A DNA stretch of 64,000 nt, taken from contig JBPCNH010000039.1 in NCBI GenBank assembly GCA_051001455.1, forward strand, positions 1 to 64,000, in the 5' to 3' direction. Of this stretch, positions 42,370 to 51,597 are shown one piece after another. Below the pieces are notes generated by a model, which had not been told where the DNA came from, searched no databases, and was given only the letters and a program-made list of their open reading frames with translations. The DNA is from JBPCNH01 sp051001455. GTDB lineage: Bacteria > Actinomycetota > CADDZG01 > WHSQ01. Numbering within the stretch: position 1 is the stretch's first letter; the number at the start of each line of letters is the position of its first letter. The translations under genes and the position numbers were made by a program.

Positions 42370-44556
42370 ATGGCGAGCGTGAGAAGCAGCACCAGTCGGG
42401 ACCAGGTCCGCGATCTCGGACGCGGCGGCAAGGGTAGGGACTCCGCCGTCGACATGGCTCTCGCTCAGATCGAGAAGCAGCACGGCAAGGGCGCCATCAT
42501 GCGCCTCGGCGACTCGGTCCAGACCGGTATCGAGGCTATCTCGACCGGCTCGCTGGCTCTCGACCTCGCTCTAGGCGTGGGAGGACTCCCGCGCGGCCGG
42601 ATCGTCGAGATATACGGTCCCGAGGGGAGCGGAAAAACTACGGTCGCGTTGCATGTCATCGCCGAGGCGCAGAAGAGCGGCGGGCTCGTCTCCTTCATCG
42701 ATGCCGAGCACGCTCTCGACCCGAGCTACGCGAAGGCCGTCGGGGTGGACATCGACAATCTCCTGGTCTCGCAACCCGACACCGGTGAGCAAGGTCTCGA
42801 GATCGCCGACACCCTCGTGCGCTCCGGAGCGATGGATGTCATCGTCATCGACTCCGTCGCTGCGCTGGTGCCGCGCGCCGAGATCGAAGGCGAGATGGGC
42901 GACACGCACGTCGGACTGCAGGCGCGCCTCATGTCGCAGGCGCTCCGCAAGCTGGCCGGTAACGTCAACCGCTCGCAAACGATCCTCATCTTCATCAACC
43001 AACTGCGCGAGAAGATCGGGGTCATGTTCGGCTGCCTTTCTTATGGGACCCGCGTCACGCTCGCCGACGGCTCGCAGGAGCCCATCGGGAAGATCGTCAA
43101 TCAGAAGATGCCGGTCGAGGTGCTGTCCTACAACTTCGAGACCGGCAAGGTCGAACCTCGGAAGGTAGTGAACTGGTTCAACAACGGCAAGACCGAGCGC
43201 TTCTTGCAGTTCACAGCGGTGAGCGCGCGCGGGAACGGTAAAGCGCAGTTCGCGGTGACCCCTAATCACCAGATAGCCACTCCTCTCGGGTGGGTCGAGG
43301 CTCAAGAGCTGGTCGTTGGTGACCGCGTCCTCCTGGCGGCTCCCGAGTTGTACAGCGACTTCCAGATGGAAGTGATCCATGGGGCGCTCATGGGCGACGG
43401 CGCCCTGTCCGTCAAGAGCCGCCGGAAGGCGGGAGCGCCGGCAGGTGTGCGTTTCCGGATGGGGCATGGCGCTAAGCAGGCGGACTACCTCGACTGGAAG
43501 TGCTCTCTCTTCGGCAATATCCCGATGAGCCGCACGATCAACGAGGAAGGGGCCGTGTTCGCCGATCTGACGCCCACCGTCGGATTACAGGAACTGCGTC
43601 ACGAGGTTTACGGCGATGGAAAGAAGAAAGAGTTCAGTTGGGATTATCTGAAGAGTCTCACGCCGTTGTCGCTCGCTCTCTGGTACATGGATGACGGCCA
43701 CCTTGATGTTCGTGACGAGGCTCAGACATCGGCCCGCATTCAGATCTGCGTTCAAGCGATGACGCCCGAGACCCGTGAGCGGATCGTCTCCTACCTACGA
43801 GACACGTGGGACCTGGATGTCCGGCTGACGTCGGTTCGCCAGAAGGCGACCATCGTGCTCGGCAAGTTGGCTGCTGAGGAGTTCCAGCAGATCATCGCTC
43901 CGTACGTACACCCAACGATGGAATACAAGTTGTTGCCTGAGTTCCGTGGCCGATTCGCCGTCTCTCCTCAGTTCAAAGGGAGGAGCTACGGCTTGGTGCC
44001 GACGATCATCACGGACATCCACGAGAAGCCGGAGACGCGTTCGATGAATCGTTTCGACCTCGAGGTCGAGGGAACGCACAATTACTTCGCCGACGGGATC
44101 ATGGTGCACAACTCACCTGAGACCACCCCCGGTGGGCGCGCCCTCAAGTTCTACTCGTCGGTGCGCATGGACGTTCGCCGCATCGACTCGCTGAAGGACG
44201 GCGCCGAGGTGGTCGGTTCCCGGGTGCGGGTGAAGGTCGTCAAGAACAAGGTGAGCGCTCCGTTCAAGAAGGCCGAGTTCGACATCCAGTACGGGTTCGG
44301 TATCTCCAAGGAGGGAAGCCTCCTCGACGTGGCGATCGAGCACGGCATCGTGCGCAAGTCCGGTGCGTGGTTCATCTACGGGGACGACCAGCTCGGTCAA
44401 GGCCGGGAGAACGCCAAGACGTTCCTCGCCGAGAACCCGGATATCGCGACCGAGATCGAGCTCAAGATCAAGGACAAGCTGGGCCTGCTGGCCACCGAGG
44501 ATGCCGAAGATGGGGCCGACACCGAGGCACCGCCGGCCGCCGCAGACGCCTCCTAA
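42370..44556 (+). CDS. recA: recombinase RecA precursor with in-frame intein
   Basis: DNA strand-exchange protein and LexA coprotease, interrupted by a 360-residue intein (222-581). Extein parts: Walker A GPEGSGKT, FIDAEHALD, VIDSVAALVPRAEIEGEMGD, INQLREKIGVMFG then, after the intein, SPETTPGGRALKFYSSVR and GEGI-like loop. Spliced RecA would be 368 aa. I start at ATG 42370 with AAGGAGGA; the frame is open upstream to TTG 42307. SOS box in the promoter; recX follows two bases after the stop. Confidence 0.96.
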   Translation: MASVRSSTSRDQVRDLGRGGKGRDSAVDMALAQIEKQHGKGAIMRLGDSVQTGIEAISTGSLALDLALGVGGLPRGRIVEIYGPEGSGKTTVALHVIAEAQKSGGLVSFIDAEHALDPSYAKAVGVDIDNLLVSQPDTGEQGLEIADTLVRSGAMDVIVIDSVAALVPRAEIEGEMGDTHVGLQARLMSQALRKLAGNVNRSQTILIFINQLREKIGVMFGCLSYGTRVTLADGSQEPIGKIVNQKMPVEVLSYNFETGKVEPRKVVNWFNNGKTERFLQFTAVSARGNGKAQFAVTPNHQIATPLGWVEAQELVVGDRVLLAAPELYSDFQMEVIHGALMGDGALSVKSRRKAGAPAGVRFRMGHGAKQADYLDWKCSLFGNIPMSRTINEEGAVFADLTPTVGLQELRHEVYGDGKKKEFSWDYLKSLTPLSLALWYMDDGHLDVRDEAQTSARIQICVQAMTPETRERIVSYLRDTWDLDVRLTSVRQKATIVLGKLAAEEFQQIIAPYVHPTMEYKLLPEFRGRFAVSPQFKGRSYGLVPTIITDIHEKPETRSMNRFDLEVEGTHNYFADGIMVHNSPETTPGGRALKFYSSVRMDVRRIDSLKDGAEVVGSRVRVKVVKNKVSAPFKKAEFDIQYGFGISKEGSLLDVAIEHGIVRKSGAWFIYGDDQLGQGRENAKTFLAENPDIATEIELKIKDKLGLLATEDAEDGADTEAPPAAADAS
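43033..44112 (+). mobile_element. RecA intein with LAGLIDADG homing endonuclease
   Basis: Protein intron within recA. First residue Cys222 (CLSYGTRVTLADG), block B TPNH, endonuclease motifs HGALMGDGAL and LALWYMDDGHL with their acidic residues intact, and C-terminal EGTHNYFADGIMVHN followed by Ser+1. All splicing residues (Cys1, TxxH, His-Asn, Ser+1) are present, so it should be active. The site, in the MFG/SPETT loop, and the sequence resemble what I recall of the M. leprae RecA intein, not that of M. tuberculosis, which sits elsewhere. Confidence 0.93.
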
Positions 44557-44558
44557 CC

Positions 44559-45131
44559 ATGGGCCCCGGCGATCAGGGGACCCCGGTCAGCGACAAGCTG
44601 GCTGGGGTGGTGCATCTGTTCGCGGTGCCCGACCTCGATGCCTCTGAGGCCGAGCCGGTCGCCGACGAGGATGACGACTACGACGAGTTGATGAAAGCGG
44701 CGGGACGTTTCCTGTCCCGCCGCTCCCACTCCGAAGCCGAGCTCCGCCAGAAACTCGGGCGCAGATCAGATCCGGCGGTCATCGATCGGGTCGTCGCCCG
44801 GCTCTACGAGCTCGAACTGCTGGACGACGCCGCTTTCGCCGCCGCCTGGGTCGAGGAGCGGGGCGACAAGAAAGGCCGCCGGGCCCTCGAGAGCGAGCTG
44901 CGGGGCAAGGGCGTCGCCTCGGACGTCATCGCCGAGGCGCTGAGCGGTCTCGATGAGGTGCAGCGCTCCGGAGCGGTCGAGCTGGCCACCCGCTATCTCC
45001 GCCGGGTGAGCCACAAGCCGCTCCGGGAGCAGGCGAGCGCTATCCAGCAGATGCTGGCCCGGCGGGGGTACGACTACGAGGTCGCCGAGGCGGCCGTCAC
45101 CCAGGTTCTCCCACCTGAGGGCTGGGACTAG
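44559..45131 (+). CDS. recX: regulatory protein RecX
   Basis: Modulator that binds inside the RecA filament groove. 190 aa; three-helix repeats visible from AGRFLSRRSHSEAELRQKL (~45) to the C-terminal AIQQMLARRGYDYEVAEAAV. Start at ATG 44559, two bases after the recA stop; the N-terminal ~40 residues are variable. The frame is open upstream within recA but that part is a shadow. Co-transcription with recA, hence SOS control, is expected. Confidence 0.9.
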   Translation: MGPGDQGTPVSDKLAGVVHLFAVPDLDASEAEPVADEDDDYDELMKAAGRFLSRRSHSEAELRQKLGRRSDPAVIDRVVARLYELELLDDAAFAAAWVEERGDKKGRRALESELRGKGVASDVIAEALSGLDEVQRSGAVELATRYLRRVSHKPLREQASAIQQMLARRGYDYEVAEAAVTQVLPPEGWD

Positions 45132-45453
45132 CTCCCCGGCTCGATCCGGATGTGGGAGGAATGGCCGCGAAGTTCTTCACTCGGGCGTACGATGGTGGGG
45201 CTGAGACATATCAATTGAACTTACGTCTCACCTCAACGGTACGAACGATCAAGGACCTAGTGATAACGATGCTTTCGACCACCGGAGATGGGTTTCTACC
45301 AGGGCTTTTGTTCCTGACGCCGCCCATGCCAATGGGAGGACTCGCCACTCTGTCGTAGCCGGCAGCGTGGGTCTTTGAGCGACCGTACCGGGTGTGTAGC
45401 CCGGTGTGATGCCGTGGCTGCCTCCAGAGGTGACTCTGGGAAAGGAGCCAACG
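45132..45453 (+). other. intergenic region before rny
   Basis: 322 bases with an AT-richer middle. A stem ACCGGG/CCCGGT with a seven-base loop lies at 45387-45405 and TGAGAC/GTCTCA near 45203-45233. A 65-codon frame (ATG 45161 to 45358) has its GGAGG only about one base from the ATG and no recognisable product, so I do not call it a gene. Likely holds the rny leader. Confidence 0.4.
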
Positions 45454-46986
45454 ATGGAGATCGTGATCGGTCTCGTCTTGGGCCTCCTCGCGGGTGCGGG
45501 AATCGGTTACGCCGTCCGGAAGAACCAGGCCGAGAAACAAGCCACCTCTGCCGAGGTGCGGGCCAGGTCGATCCTGGAGGACGCCGAACGGGACGCAAGC
45601 ACGAAGCGTCGCGAGGCACTCGTCGAGGCCAAGGACGAGATCTTCAAGATGCGCAACGAGGCCGAAGCCGACCTCAAGCGTCGCTCGGCCGACCTCGAGA
45701 AGAAAGAAGATCGCATCGCGCAGCGCGAGGAGGCGCTCGATAACCGGGCGACCTCGCTCGACCGCAAGGAGCAGGCGGTCGAGGACAAGGAAGCCGATCT
45801 TCAACAGGCGCGCGCCGAGCTGGATCTGCTGGCCGACCGCGCTCGCTCCGAGCTAGAGCGGGTCGCGGGGATGACCGCCGACGCCGCCAAGCAGAGCCTT
45901 ATCGAGCAGATCGAGGACGAGGCGAAGCGCGACGCCATGGTGGTCGTGCGCGATGTCGAGGCTCAGGCCAGGGAGGAAGCCGACCGGCGCGCCCGCAAGA
46001 TCGTGGCGATAGCCATGCAGCGGGTGGCCTCCGAGCTCACCACCGAGGCCACGGTCACCACCATCACCCTCCCGAACGAGGACATGAAGGGCCGCATCAT
46101 CGGACGAGAAGGCCGCAACATCCGAGCCTTCGAGGCCGCCACCGGTACGAATCTCATCGTCGACGACACGCCCGAGGCAGTGGTGCTGAGTTGCTTTGAT
46201 CCGATCCGGCGCGAGATGGCCCGCCTGACCCTCGAGAAACTGATCGGGGACGGGCGCATCCAGCCTGCCCGTATCGAAGAGATCCACGAGAAGTCCCGTG
46301 AGGCCATCGAGCGCGAGATCCGAGAGGGCGGCGAGTGGGCGGTGCTCGAGACCGGCATCACCGACATGCATCCCGAGCTCGTGCGCGTGATCGGGCGTCT
46401 CAAGTTCCGTACCTCGTACGGCCAGAACGTCCTCAAGCACTCCGTCGAGGCGTCTCACATCGCCGGGATGATCGCCGGCGAGATCGGCTCGGACATCCAG
46501 GCAGCCAAGCGCTGCACCTTGCTGCACGACATCGGCAAGGCCGTCACGCATGAGGTCGAGGGGAGCCACGCACTGATCGGCGCCGAGATCGCCCGGCGGC
46601 TCAAGGAGAAGCCCGAGATCTGCCACGCGATCGAGGCCCATCACAACGAGGTCGAGCAACGCACGATCGAAGCCGTCATCACCCAGGTGGCCGACGCGAT
46701 CTCCGGTGCTCGTCCGGGTGCCCGGCGCGAGACCCTCGAGACCTACGTCAAGCGCCTCGAGCGTCTTGAAGCCATCGCTATGGAGTTCCCCGGCGTCGAG
46801 AAGGTCTACGCGATGCAGGCCGGTCGCGAGGTGCGGGTCATGGTCAAGCCGACCGATGTGGACGATCTGCAGGCCGAGGTGATCGCCCGGGACATCGCCA
46901 AGAAGGTCGAGGAAGAGCTGCAGTATCCCGGCCAGATCAAGATCATGACGATCCGGGAGACCCGCTCGAGCTCGTACGCCAAGTAG
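45454..46986 (+). CDS. rny: ribonuclease Y
   Basis: Membrane-anchored endoribonuclease that starts mRNA decay in firmicutes. N-terminal helix (1-20, EIVIGLVLGLLAGAGIGYAV), long Glu/Arg/Ala coiled coil (~25-175), KH domain with GRIIGREGRNIRAFE (~212-226), HD domain with TLLHDIGKAV (~354) and HHNEVE. 510 aa, normal. ATG behind AAAGGAG. Actinobacteria more often use RNase E/G with RNase J; here RNase Y and RNase J coexist. Confidence 0.95.
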   Translation: MEIVIGLVLGLLAGAGIGYAVRKNQAEKQATSAEVRARSILEDAERDASTKRREALVEAKDEIFKMRNEAEADLKRRSADLEKKEDRIAQREEALDNRATSLDRKEQAVEDKEADLQQARAELDLLADRARSELERVAGMTADAAKQSLIEQIEDEAKRDAMVVVRDVEAQAREEADRRARKIVAIAMQRVASELTTEATVTTITLPNEDMKGRIIGREGRNIRAFEAATGTNLIVDDTPEAVVLSCFDPIRREMARLTLEKLIGDGRIQPARIEEIHEKSREAIEREIREGGEWAVLETGITDMHPELVRVIGRLKFRTSYGQNVLKHSVEASHIAGMIAGEIGSDIQAAKRCTLLHDIGKAVTHEVEGSHALIGAEIARRLKEKPEICHAIEAHHNEVEQRTIEAVITQVADAISGARPGARRETLETYVKRLERLEAIAMEFPGVEKVYAMQAGREVRVMVKPTDVDDLQAEVIARDIAKKVEEELQYPGQIKIMTIRETRSSSYAK

Positions 46987-47012
46987 AAGCCGGTAGCACC
47001 GGAAGCTTTACT

Positions 47013-48413
47013 GTGAAGGACATGAACGAGCGCACGTACTTCATCACCACCTACGGGTGCCAGATGAACGAACACGACTCAGAGCGCATGGCCGGCATGT
47101 TGGAGGCAGAGGGCTACGCGAAGGCCTCTGCCCCCGACGATGCCTCGGTCGTGTTGTTCAACACCTGCTGTATCCGCGAGAAGGCCGATACGCGCCTTTA
47201 CGGCAGCCTCGGTCATGTCAAGTCGATCAAGGACCGCCGGCCCGACATGAAGATCGTGGTCGGCGGATGTCTCGCCCAGAAGGACCGGGCCTCGATCCAG
47301 GAACGCGCTCCGTACGTGGACGTGGTGCTGGGCACACACAATCTGGCCAGCCTGCCGCGTTTGCTGCGCGAGTCCGATGAAGGTCCTTCCTTCGAGATCC
47401 TCGAGCAGACCGAGGCGTTCCCCTCGGCGCTTCCGGCGCGCCGGAACTTACCGTGGCATGCCTGGGTGTCGATCTCTATCGGGTGTAACAACGCCTGCAC
47501 CTTCTGCATCGTGCCGGCGGTGCGCGGCAAGGAGATCTCCCGCCGCCTCGGTGACATCGTTCACGAGGTTGAGGGTCTCGTTGCCGATGGGGTCGTCGAG
47601 GTGACGCTCCTCGGACAGAACGTGAACTCTTATGGGCGTGATCTGGACGGCACGCCGATGTTCTCGAAGCTCTTGCGTGCTCTCGATCAGGTCGAGGGAC
47701 TCGAGCGCGTGCGCTTCACGAGCCCCCACCCCAAGGACTTCAAGCAGGATTCAGTGGACGCCATGGCCGATTGCCGGGTCGTGTGCGAGCACATCCATCT
47801 GCCGGTTCAAGCCGGCTCCGACCGGATGTTGAAGCTCATGAAGCGCGCGTACTCCCGCACCAAGTATCTCGAGAAGGTTGCGATGGTGCGAGCCGCGATC
47901 CCGAACGTCGCCATCACCACCGACATCATCGTGGGGTTCCCCGGCGAGACCGAGGCCGATTTCGACGCAACGATGTCACTGGTAGAGGAGGTGCGTTACG
48001 ACGCGGCTTACACCTTCCAATACTCGCCCCGTCCGATGACAGAGGCAGCCGGCATGGAGGGTCACCTGCCGAAAGAGGTCGTGCAGGAGCGCTACGATCG
48101 GCTGGCCGCCCTGCTGGACCGCATCTCCCGCGAGCACAACGAAGCCCGCGTCGGCAATGTCGAAGAGGTGCTCGTCGAAGGCCCTTCCAAGAAGGACCCC
48201 ACCCGCCTCACCGGCCGCACGCGCTCCAACAAGCTCGTGCACTTCCCATCCGACGGCGCCGAGGGTGGGTCGTTCCGTACGGTCGAGATCACCCGTGCCA
48301 GCACCCACCATCTCGAAGGCAGGTTGGTCGCAGGAGCCAAGACGACTCCGGCGCGCCGCTCGCTGTCACTACCGCTCGCAAGCACGGGCGCGGGTTGCTC
48401 CTCCTGCGGCTAG
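47013..48413 (+). CDS. miaB: tRNA-2-methylthio-N6-dimethylallyladenosine synthase MiaB
   Basis: Radical-SAM methylthiotransferase acting on A37 of tRNAs already modified by MiaA, encoded one gene downstream. TYGCQMNEHDSERM start, NTCCIREKAD, GGCLAQKD; radical SAM CNNACTFCIVP (~155-165); TRAM domain ~375-440. A C-terminal extension ends in CSSCG. GTG start with GGAAG seven bases before; ATG three codons later is an alternative. Confidence 0.95.
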   Translation: MKDMNERTYFITTYGCQMNEHDSERMAGMLEAEGYAKASAPDDASVVLFNTCCIREKADTRLYGSLGHVKSIKDRRPDMKIVVGGCLAQKDRASIQERAPYVDVVLGTHNLASLPRLLRESDEGPSFEILEQTEAFPSALPARRNLPWHAWVSISIGCNNACTFCIVPAVRGKEISRRLGDIVHEVEGLVADGVVEVTLLGQNVNSYGRDLDGTPMFSKLLRALDQVEGLERVRFTSPHPKDFKQDSVDAMADCRVVCEHIHLPVQAGSDRMLKLMKRAYSRTKYLEKVAMVRAAIPNVAITTDIIVGFPGETEADFDATMSLVEEVRYDAAYTFQYSPRPMTEAAGMEGHLPKEVVQERYDRLAALLDRISREHNEARVGNVEEVLVEGPSKKDPTRLTGRTRSNKLVHFPSDGAEGGSFRTVEITRASTHHLEGRLVAGAKTTPARRSLSLPLASTGAGCSSCG

Positions 48414-48491
48414 TGCCGCCCGCCAGGCTGTCAACCGAACCTCGGGCGAGGTGCCGGCGATCCCAGAGAAGGGGCCGGTGAGCACGTACCG

Positions 48492-49235
48492 ATGCTGAGA
48501 GGCGGGGCCATCGTTCCACACGCCCCTCTCGTCGCGTTGAAGGGCGACCCTTCATGCATCGCGCTTGCGGAGGCAGCGCGCGCCGCGTGGAAGGAGATCT
48601 CCCAACTCGGTTGCCCGGTCGTCGTGCTCTCGCCGCACGGCAGGGCGACCGGGGTGAGCTCGAGTGGCGAAGGCAACCTGGATGCCTTCGGTTCGCTCGG
48701 CATCTCGGTCTCCGCGACCGTGGACAGGGAGCTTGCTCAACGCATCGCAGACGCATGGGGGAGGCCGCTGGTGGATGAACCGCTGGACCATGGCGCCACC
48801 GGAGCGCTCGTTCATGCGGAGGATCCCGGGTCGATCGTCACCTGCACGTTCGCCGAATCGACCGGCCCCTCACCTAGGGGTTCGATCGACGAGGCCCGGA
48901 AAGAAGCCAACGGCTTGGCCGAGGTTCTGATCGAGTTATCCGAGAACCTAGACATCGCGGTCGTGGCTTCTGTGCACGGCGCCGCATCGGTCACGCCTCG
49001 GGCGCCACTCACCGAGTTGCCCGAAGGCCGTGCCTTTGACGACGCGGTGCTCGATGCGCTCGCCACCGACAACGCCGCGATCGCGGACATCGCCGACGAT
49101 CTCTTCCGGGTTGGCGGCACCTGCTCGACCGGCCCGCTCCACGTCTGGGCGCTCCTCTTCGGCGACCGCAGCAGCAACGTCCACGCCTACGACGCGCCGG
49201 CCGGCGTCGGCTACCCAATAGCGACCTGCAAATGA
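48492..49235 (+). CDS. class III extradiol dioxygenase-like (LigB/MEMO) protein
   Basis: 247 aa. Begins LRGGAIVPHAPLVALKGD and contains VVVLSPHGRATGV, the HP-type and SPH motifs of the LigB/MEMO superfamily. The equivalent gene lies between miaB and miaA in Mycobacterium (Rv2728c) and Streptomyces, always unannotated or 'dioxygenase-like'. No aromatic-degradation genes are nearby, so a dioxygenase activity is doubtful. Its end overlaps miaA (ATGA). Confidence 0.7.
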   Translation: MLRGGAIVPHAPLVALKGDPSCIALAEAARAAWKEISQLGCPVVVLSPHGRATGVSSSGEGNLDAFGSLGISVSATVDRELAQRIADAWGRPLVDEPLDHGATGALVHAEDPGSIVTCTFAESTGPSPRGSIDEARKEANGLAEVLIELSENLDIAVVASVHGAASVTPRAPLTELPEGRAFDDAVLDALATDNAAIADIADDLFRVGGTCSTGPLHVWALLFGDRSSNVHAYDAPAGVGYPIATCK

Positions 49236-50200
49236 CCCCGTTTCTTACACAGAATGCGGTTGCTATTCAACCGGTTCCGAGCGCGGAAAACAGAACGAAG
49301 GTGGCTGCGATAGTCGGCCCTACCGCTGTCGGCAAGACGGCGGTCTCGCTCGAGGTAGCCGAGGCTCTCGACGCCGAGATCGTGTCCGTCGACTCGATGC
49401 AGATTTACCGTGGGATGGACATCGGTACCGCCAAGCCCGACGCGGCCATGCAACAACGCGTTCCTCATCATCTTCTCGACATCAAGGATCCGGCCGAGCC
49501 CGTCACGGTGTCGGACTATCAGGAGCTCGCTCGCGCGGCCATCGCAGACATCTTTGGGCGCGGGAGGCTGCCGCTGCTCGTCGGCGGATCCGGCCTCTAT
49601 CTGCGTGCGGTGGTCGACGACCTCGAGTTCCCACCTCGCTCCGCCGAGGTTCGCAGCGCCCTCGAAGAAGAGGCAGAGAGCCTCGGCGCCGAGGCTTTAC
49701 ATGCCCGCCTCGCCGAGCTCGACCCGGCAGCCGCCGCCAAGATCGAACCGGGCAACGCGCGCAGAACCGTGCGGGCGCTGGAGGTCATCGAGCTGACCGG
49801 CAGGCCGTTCTCGGACAACGACGCTTGGGAGCGTTACGAGAGCCGATACCACCTGGCGATGGTTGGCCTAAGAAGGGATCGAGACGATCTCTACGATCGG
49901 GTCGCAGCGCGGGTGGACGAGATGTTCGAGCAGGGGTTCGCCGCCGAGGTTGCCGCCCTGAGCGGAAGACCGCTCGGTCCAACGGCGCGCCAAGCGCTCG
50001 GCTACAAGCAGATCCTCGACAACCCAGCTGCCCCCGCTGGAGAAACCAAGGCCGAGATCGTGAAAGCCACCAAGCGGTTCGTCAGGCGCCAAGATTCCTG
50101 GTTCCGCAGCGACCCCCGCATCGAATGGCTCGACGCGACTGGGGCCGGGCTTACCGGGGCGCTCACTGCCTTCTTCCGTGAGGCTTTGGGTCTGCCCTAG
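49232..50200 (+). CDS. miaA: tRNA dimethylallyltransferase
   Basis: Transfers the dimethylallyl group to A37 of UNN-decoding tRNAs. P-loop AIVGPTAVGKTAVSLEVA (~25-42), DSMQIYRGMDIGTAKP (~53-68), VPHHLLDIKDP, GGSGLYLRA (~114) and the RQALGYKQ-type motif near 250. The first ~22 residues precede the usual start; GTG 49300 could be the true start. Last core gene before the accessory island. Confidence 0.93.
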   Translation: MTPFLTQNAVAIQPVPSAENRTKVAAIVGPTAVGKTAVSLEVAEALDAEIVSVDSMQIYRGMDIGTAKPDAAMQQRVPHHLLDIKDPAEPVTVSDYQELARAAIADIFGRGRLPLLVGGSGLYLRAVVDDLEFPPRSAEVRSALEEEAESLGAEALHARLAELDPAAAAKIEPGNARRTVRALEVIELTGRPFSDNDAWERYESRYHLAMVGLRRDRDDLYDRVAARVDEMFEQGFAAEVAALSGRPLGPTARQALGYKQILDNPAAPAGETKAEIVKATKRFVRRQDSWFRSDPRIEWLDATGAGLTGALTAFFREALGLP

Positions 50201-50267
50201 CGATCGACCTCCGTGTCCCGGTCGACCCCGCCACTCCTCAGGGTTAGATATCCCACGGCCGTAACTG

Positions 50268-50957
50268 TCAAGCCGCGAGAGCGAGCCTCTCTCCCCAAGC
50301 CATCTCTTCCCGGTAGATCTGGCGATGTCTGAGGCAGCCGTCGAGGATTCCAACGAGGCGATTGGCGAGGCTGCGAAGAGCCTGGCTGTGCGTCTTTCCC
50401 TTGACTCGTTGCCGGTCGTAGTGAGCGCGTGCCCCCGGTGACAAGGTCAGAGAGCAGAAGGCCCACTGATAGCAGGTATCGAAGAGATGCCCGTTGCGAG
50501 CGAAACGCGCCAGCACCACCCGGCGTGTCCCCGACGCTTTGGTGATCGGGGACGTGCCCGCGTAGTTCCTTCTCGATTTAGCATCGCGGAAGCGGGTGCG
50601 GTCATCGCCGAACTCGCCTAGCACCCGGCGCCGAGGACCACGCCAAGTCCAGGCAGACTCGTAAGGATCTCGGCGTCCGGGTGACTCTCAAAATGCTGTT
50701 CCAGCTCCGCCTCGAGCGCGGCGATACGCTCGTTCAAAGAGGCGATCAGCTCGACCAGCGAGGAGACCACGGTCCCGAAGGCGGCGCTCAGGCCGGCGCC
50801 GGCATGCGGTTGCGGGGATCGAAGCGCCTGCTGGATCCTTCTCGGCGCTGGCCTCGATCCTGCGTGACCGTCCGGCGCGTCGAAGCGCGCTCGCGATCTT
50901 GGAGTGCGACAGCTTATCCCACCGGCCGTCAATCTCCCCGGCAACCGGAAGGGTCAC
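50268..50957 (-). pseudogene. IS110-family transposase remnant
   Basis: Decayed transposase read in three frames on the minus strand. Segments in order: KLSHSKIASALRRAGRSRRI, then IQQALRSP...SLVELIASLNERIAALEAEL and SLPGLGVVLGA, then LGEFGDDRTRFRDAKSRRNYAGTSPITKASG to the end. The last break is a one-base loss near 50625 (GCCGGGTGC where GCCCGGGTGC would keep the frame). The Cys/Ser-containing Transposase_20 half is present; the N-terminal DEDD half is gone. Not functional. Confidence 0.85.
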
Positions 50958-51066
50958 GATCTAACGTTAGGGATCGGGTCCCCGGGCGGACTGGGTGATC
51001 ACCCTCCGGCGGCTGTGGAGACCACTCTCTCACTCGAGGTGATCCAGACCCATTAGGGCGGCCGCT

Positions 51067-51168
51067 CCTACGGTCAACCGTGAGTCCTGCGCGTCCATGG
51101 ATCCTGAAAAGCCGACCGGGAACGGTCCTCGCTTTCGCTCGGCTGCGTTCCCGGTCGGCGGGTTGGGC
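51067..51168 (+). repeat. structured repeat, copy A
   Basis: Perfect 14-bp inverted repeat GCCGACCGGGAACG (51111-51124) / CGTTCCCGGTCGGC (51146-51159) around a 21-base loop holding GTCCTCGC and GCTCGGCTG. Upstream 44 bases match copy B without gaps at 33 positions, including GCGCGTCCATGGAT. Ends in GTTGGGC (51162-51168). Confidence 0.8.
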
Positions 51169-51195
51169 TTCGGTCGGTCGGTGCGCGCTGTGATC

Positions 51196-51597
51196 TCAGG
51201 CTGGCGGATCTGAGTTCGCGCTCAAAGCGTCCTGAAGACGGGAGCGTTTATGGCTGATGAGAAACGGGGCGACAAAGAGCCACAGCAGACCTACCCCCAT
51301 GTAGAACCAGCACCATGCTTGAGGGGGGTCTGCGATGAAGCACGTTGCGTATATCCACAATGCAACGAGGCCGATGTGGAGAGGGGCGAGAGCTAAGGAC
51401 CATCGGAAGTATCGAAGACGGCGGTGTGCGAGGCCTTGCGCAAAGTCCAATAACTCAGGGTTATTGACTCGACGTCGTTCGTTAAGTGCTGCTTCGACCT
51501 CTTGTCGGGAGTCGGGCGAGAGGTACTCCTCCCATGCCAATCTCCAGTCTGGGTCTTGACCTTGACGTACGAGCTCAGTCCGAACGTTGTCCGCCAT
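51196..51597 (-). CDS. small two-helix membrane protein
   Basis: 133 aa with a charged N-terminal helix region, then two membrane helices (~66-86 and ~93-114; SLALAPLHIGLVALWIYA, WFYMGVGLLWLFVAPFL). No family recognised. On the minus strand TACCGT lies exactly six bases before the ATG, which lacks a ribosome site, so the message may be leaderless. It is the only gene between repeat copies A and B and is reversed against most neighbours. Confidence 0.6.
   Translation of the reverse strand: MADNVRTELVRQGQDPDWRLAWEEYLSPDSRQEVEAALNERRRVNNPELLDFAQGLAHRRLRYFRWSLALAPLHIGLVALWIYATCFIADPPQAWCWFYMGVGLLWLFVAPFLISHKRSRLQDALSANSDPPA

Noticed and set aside
45161..45358. 65-codon frame before rny
   Set aside because: GGAGG is about one base from the ATG, product resembles nothing, and the region looks like an RNA leader.
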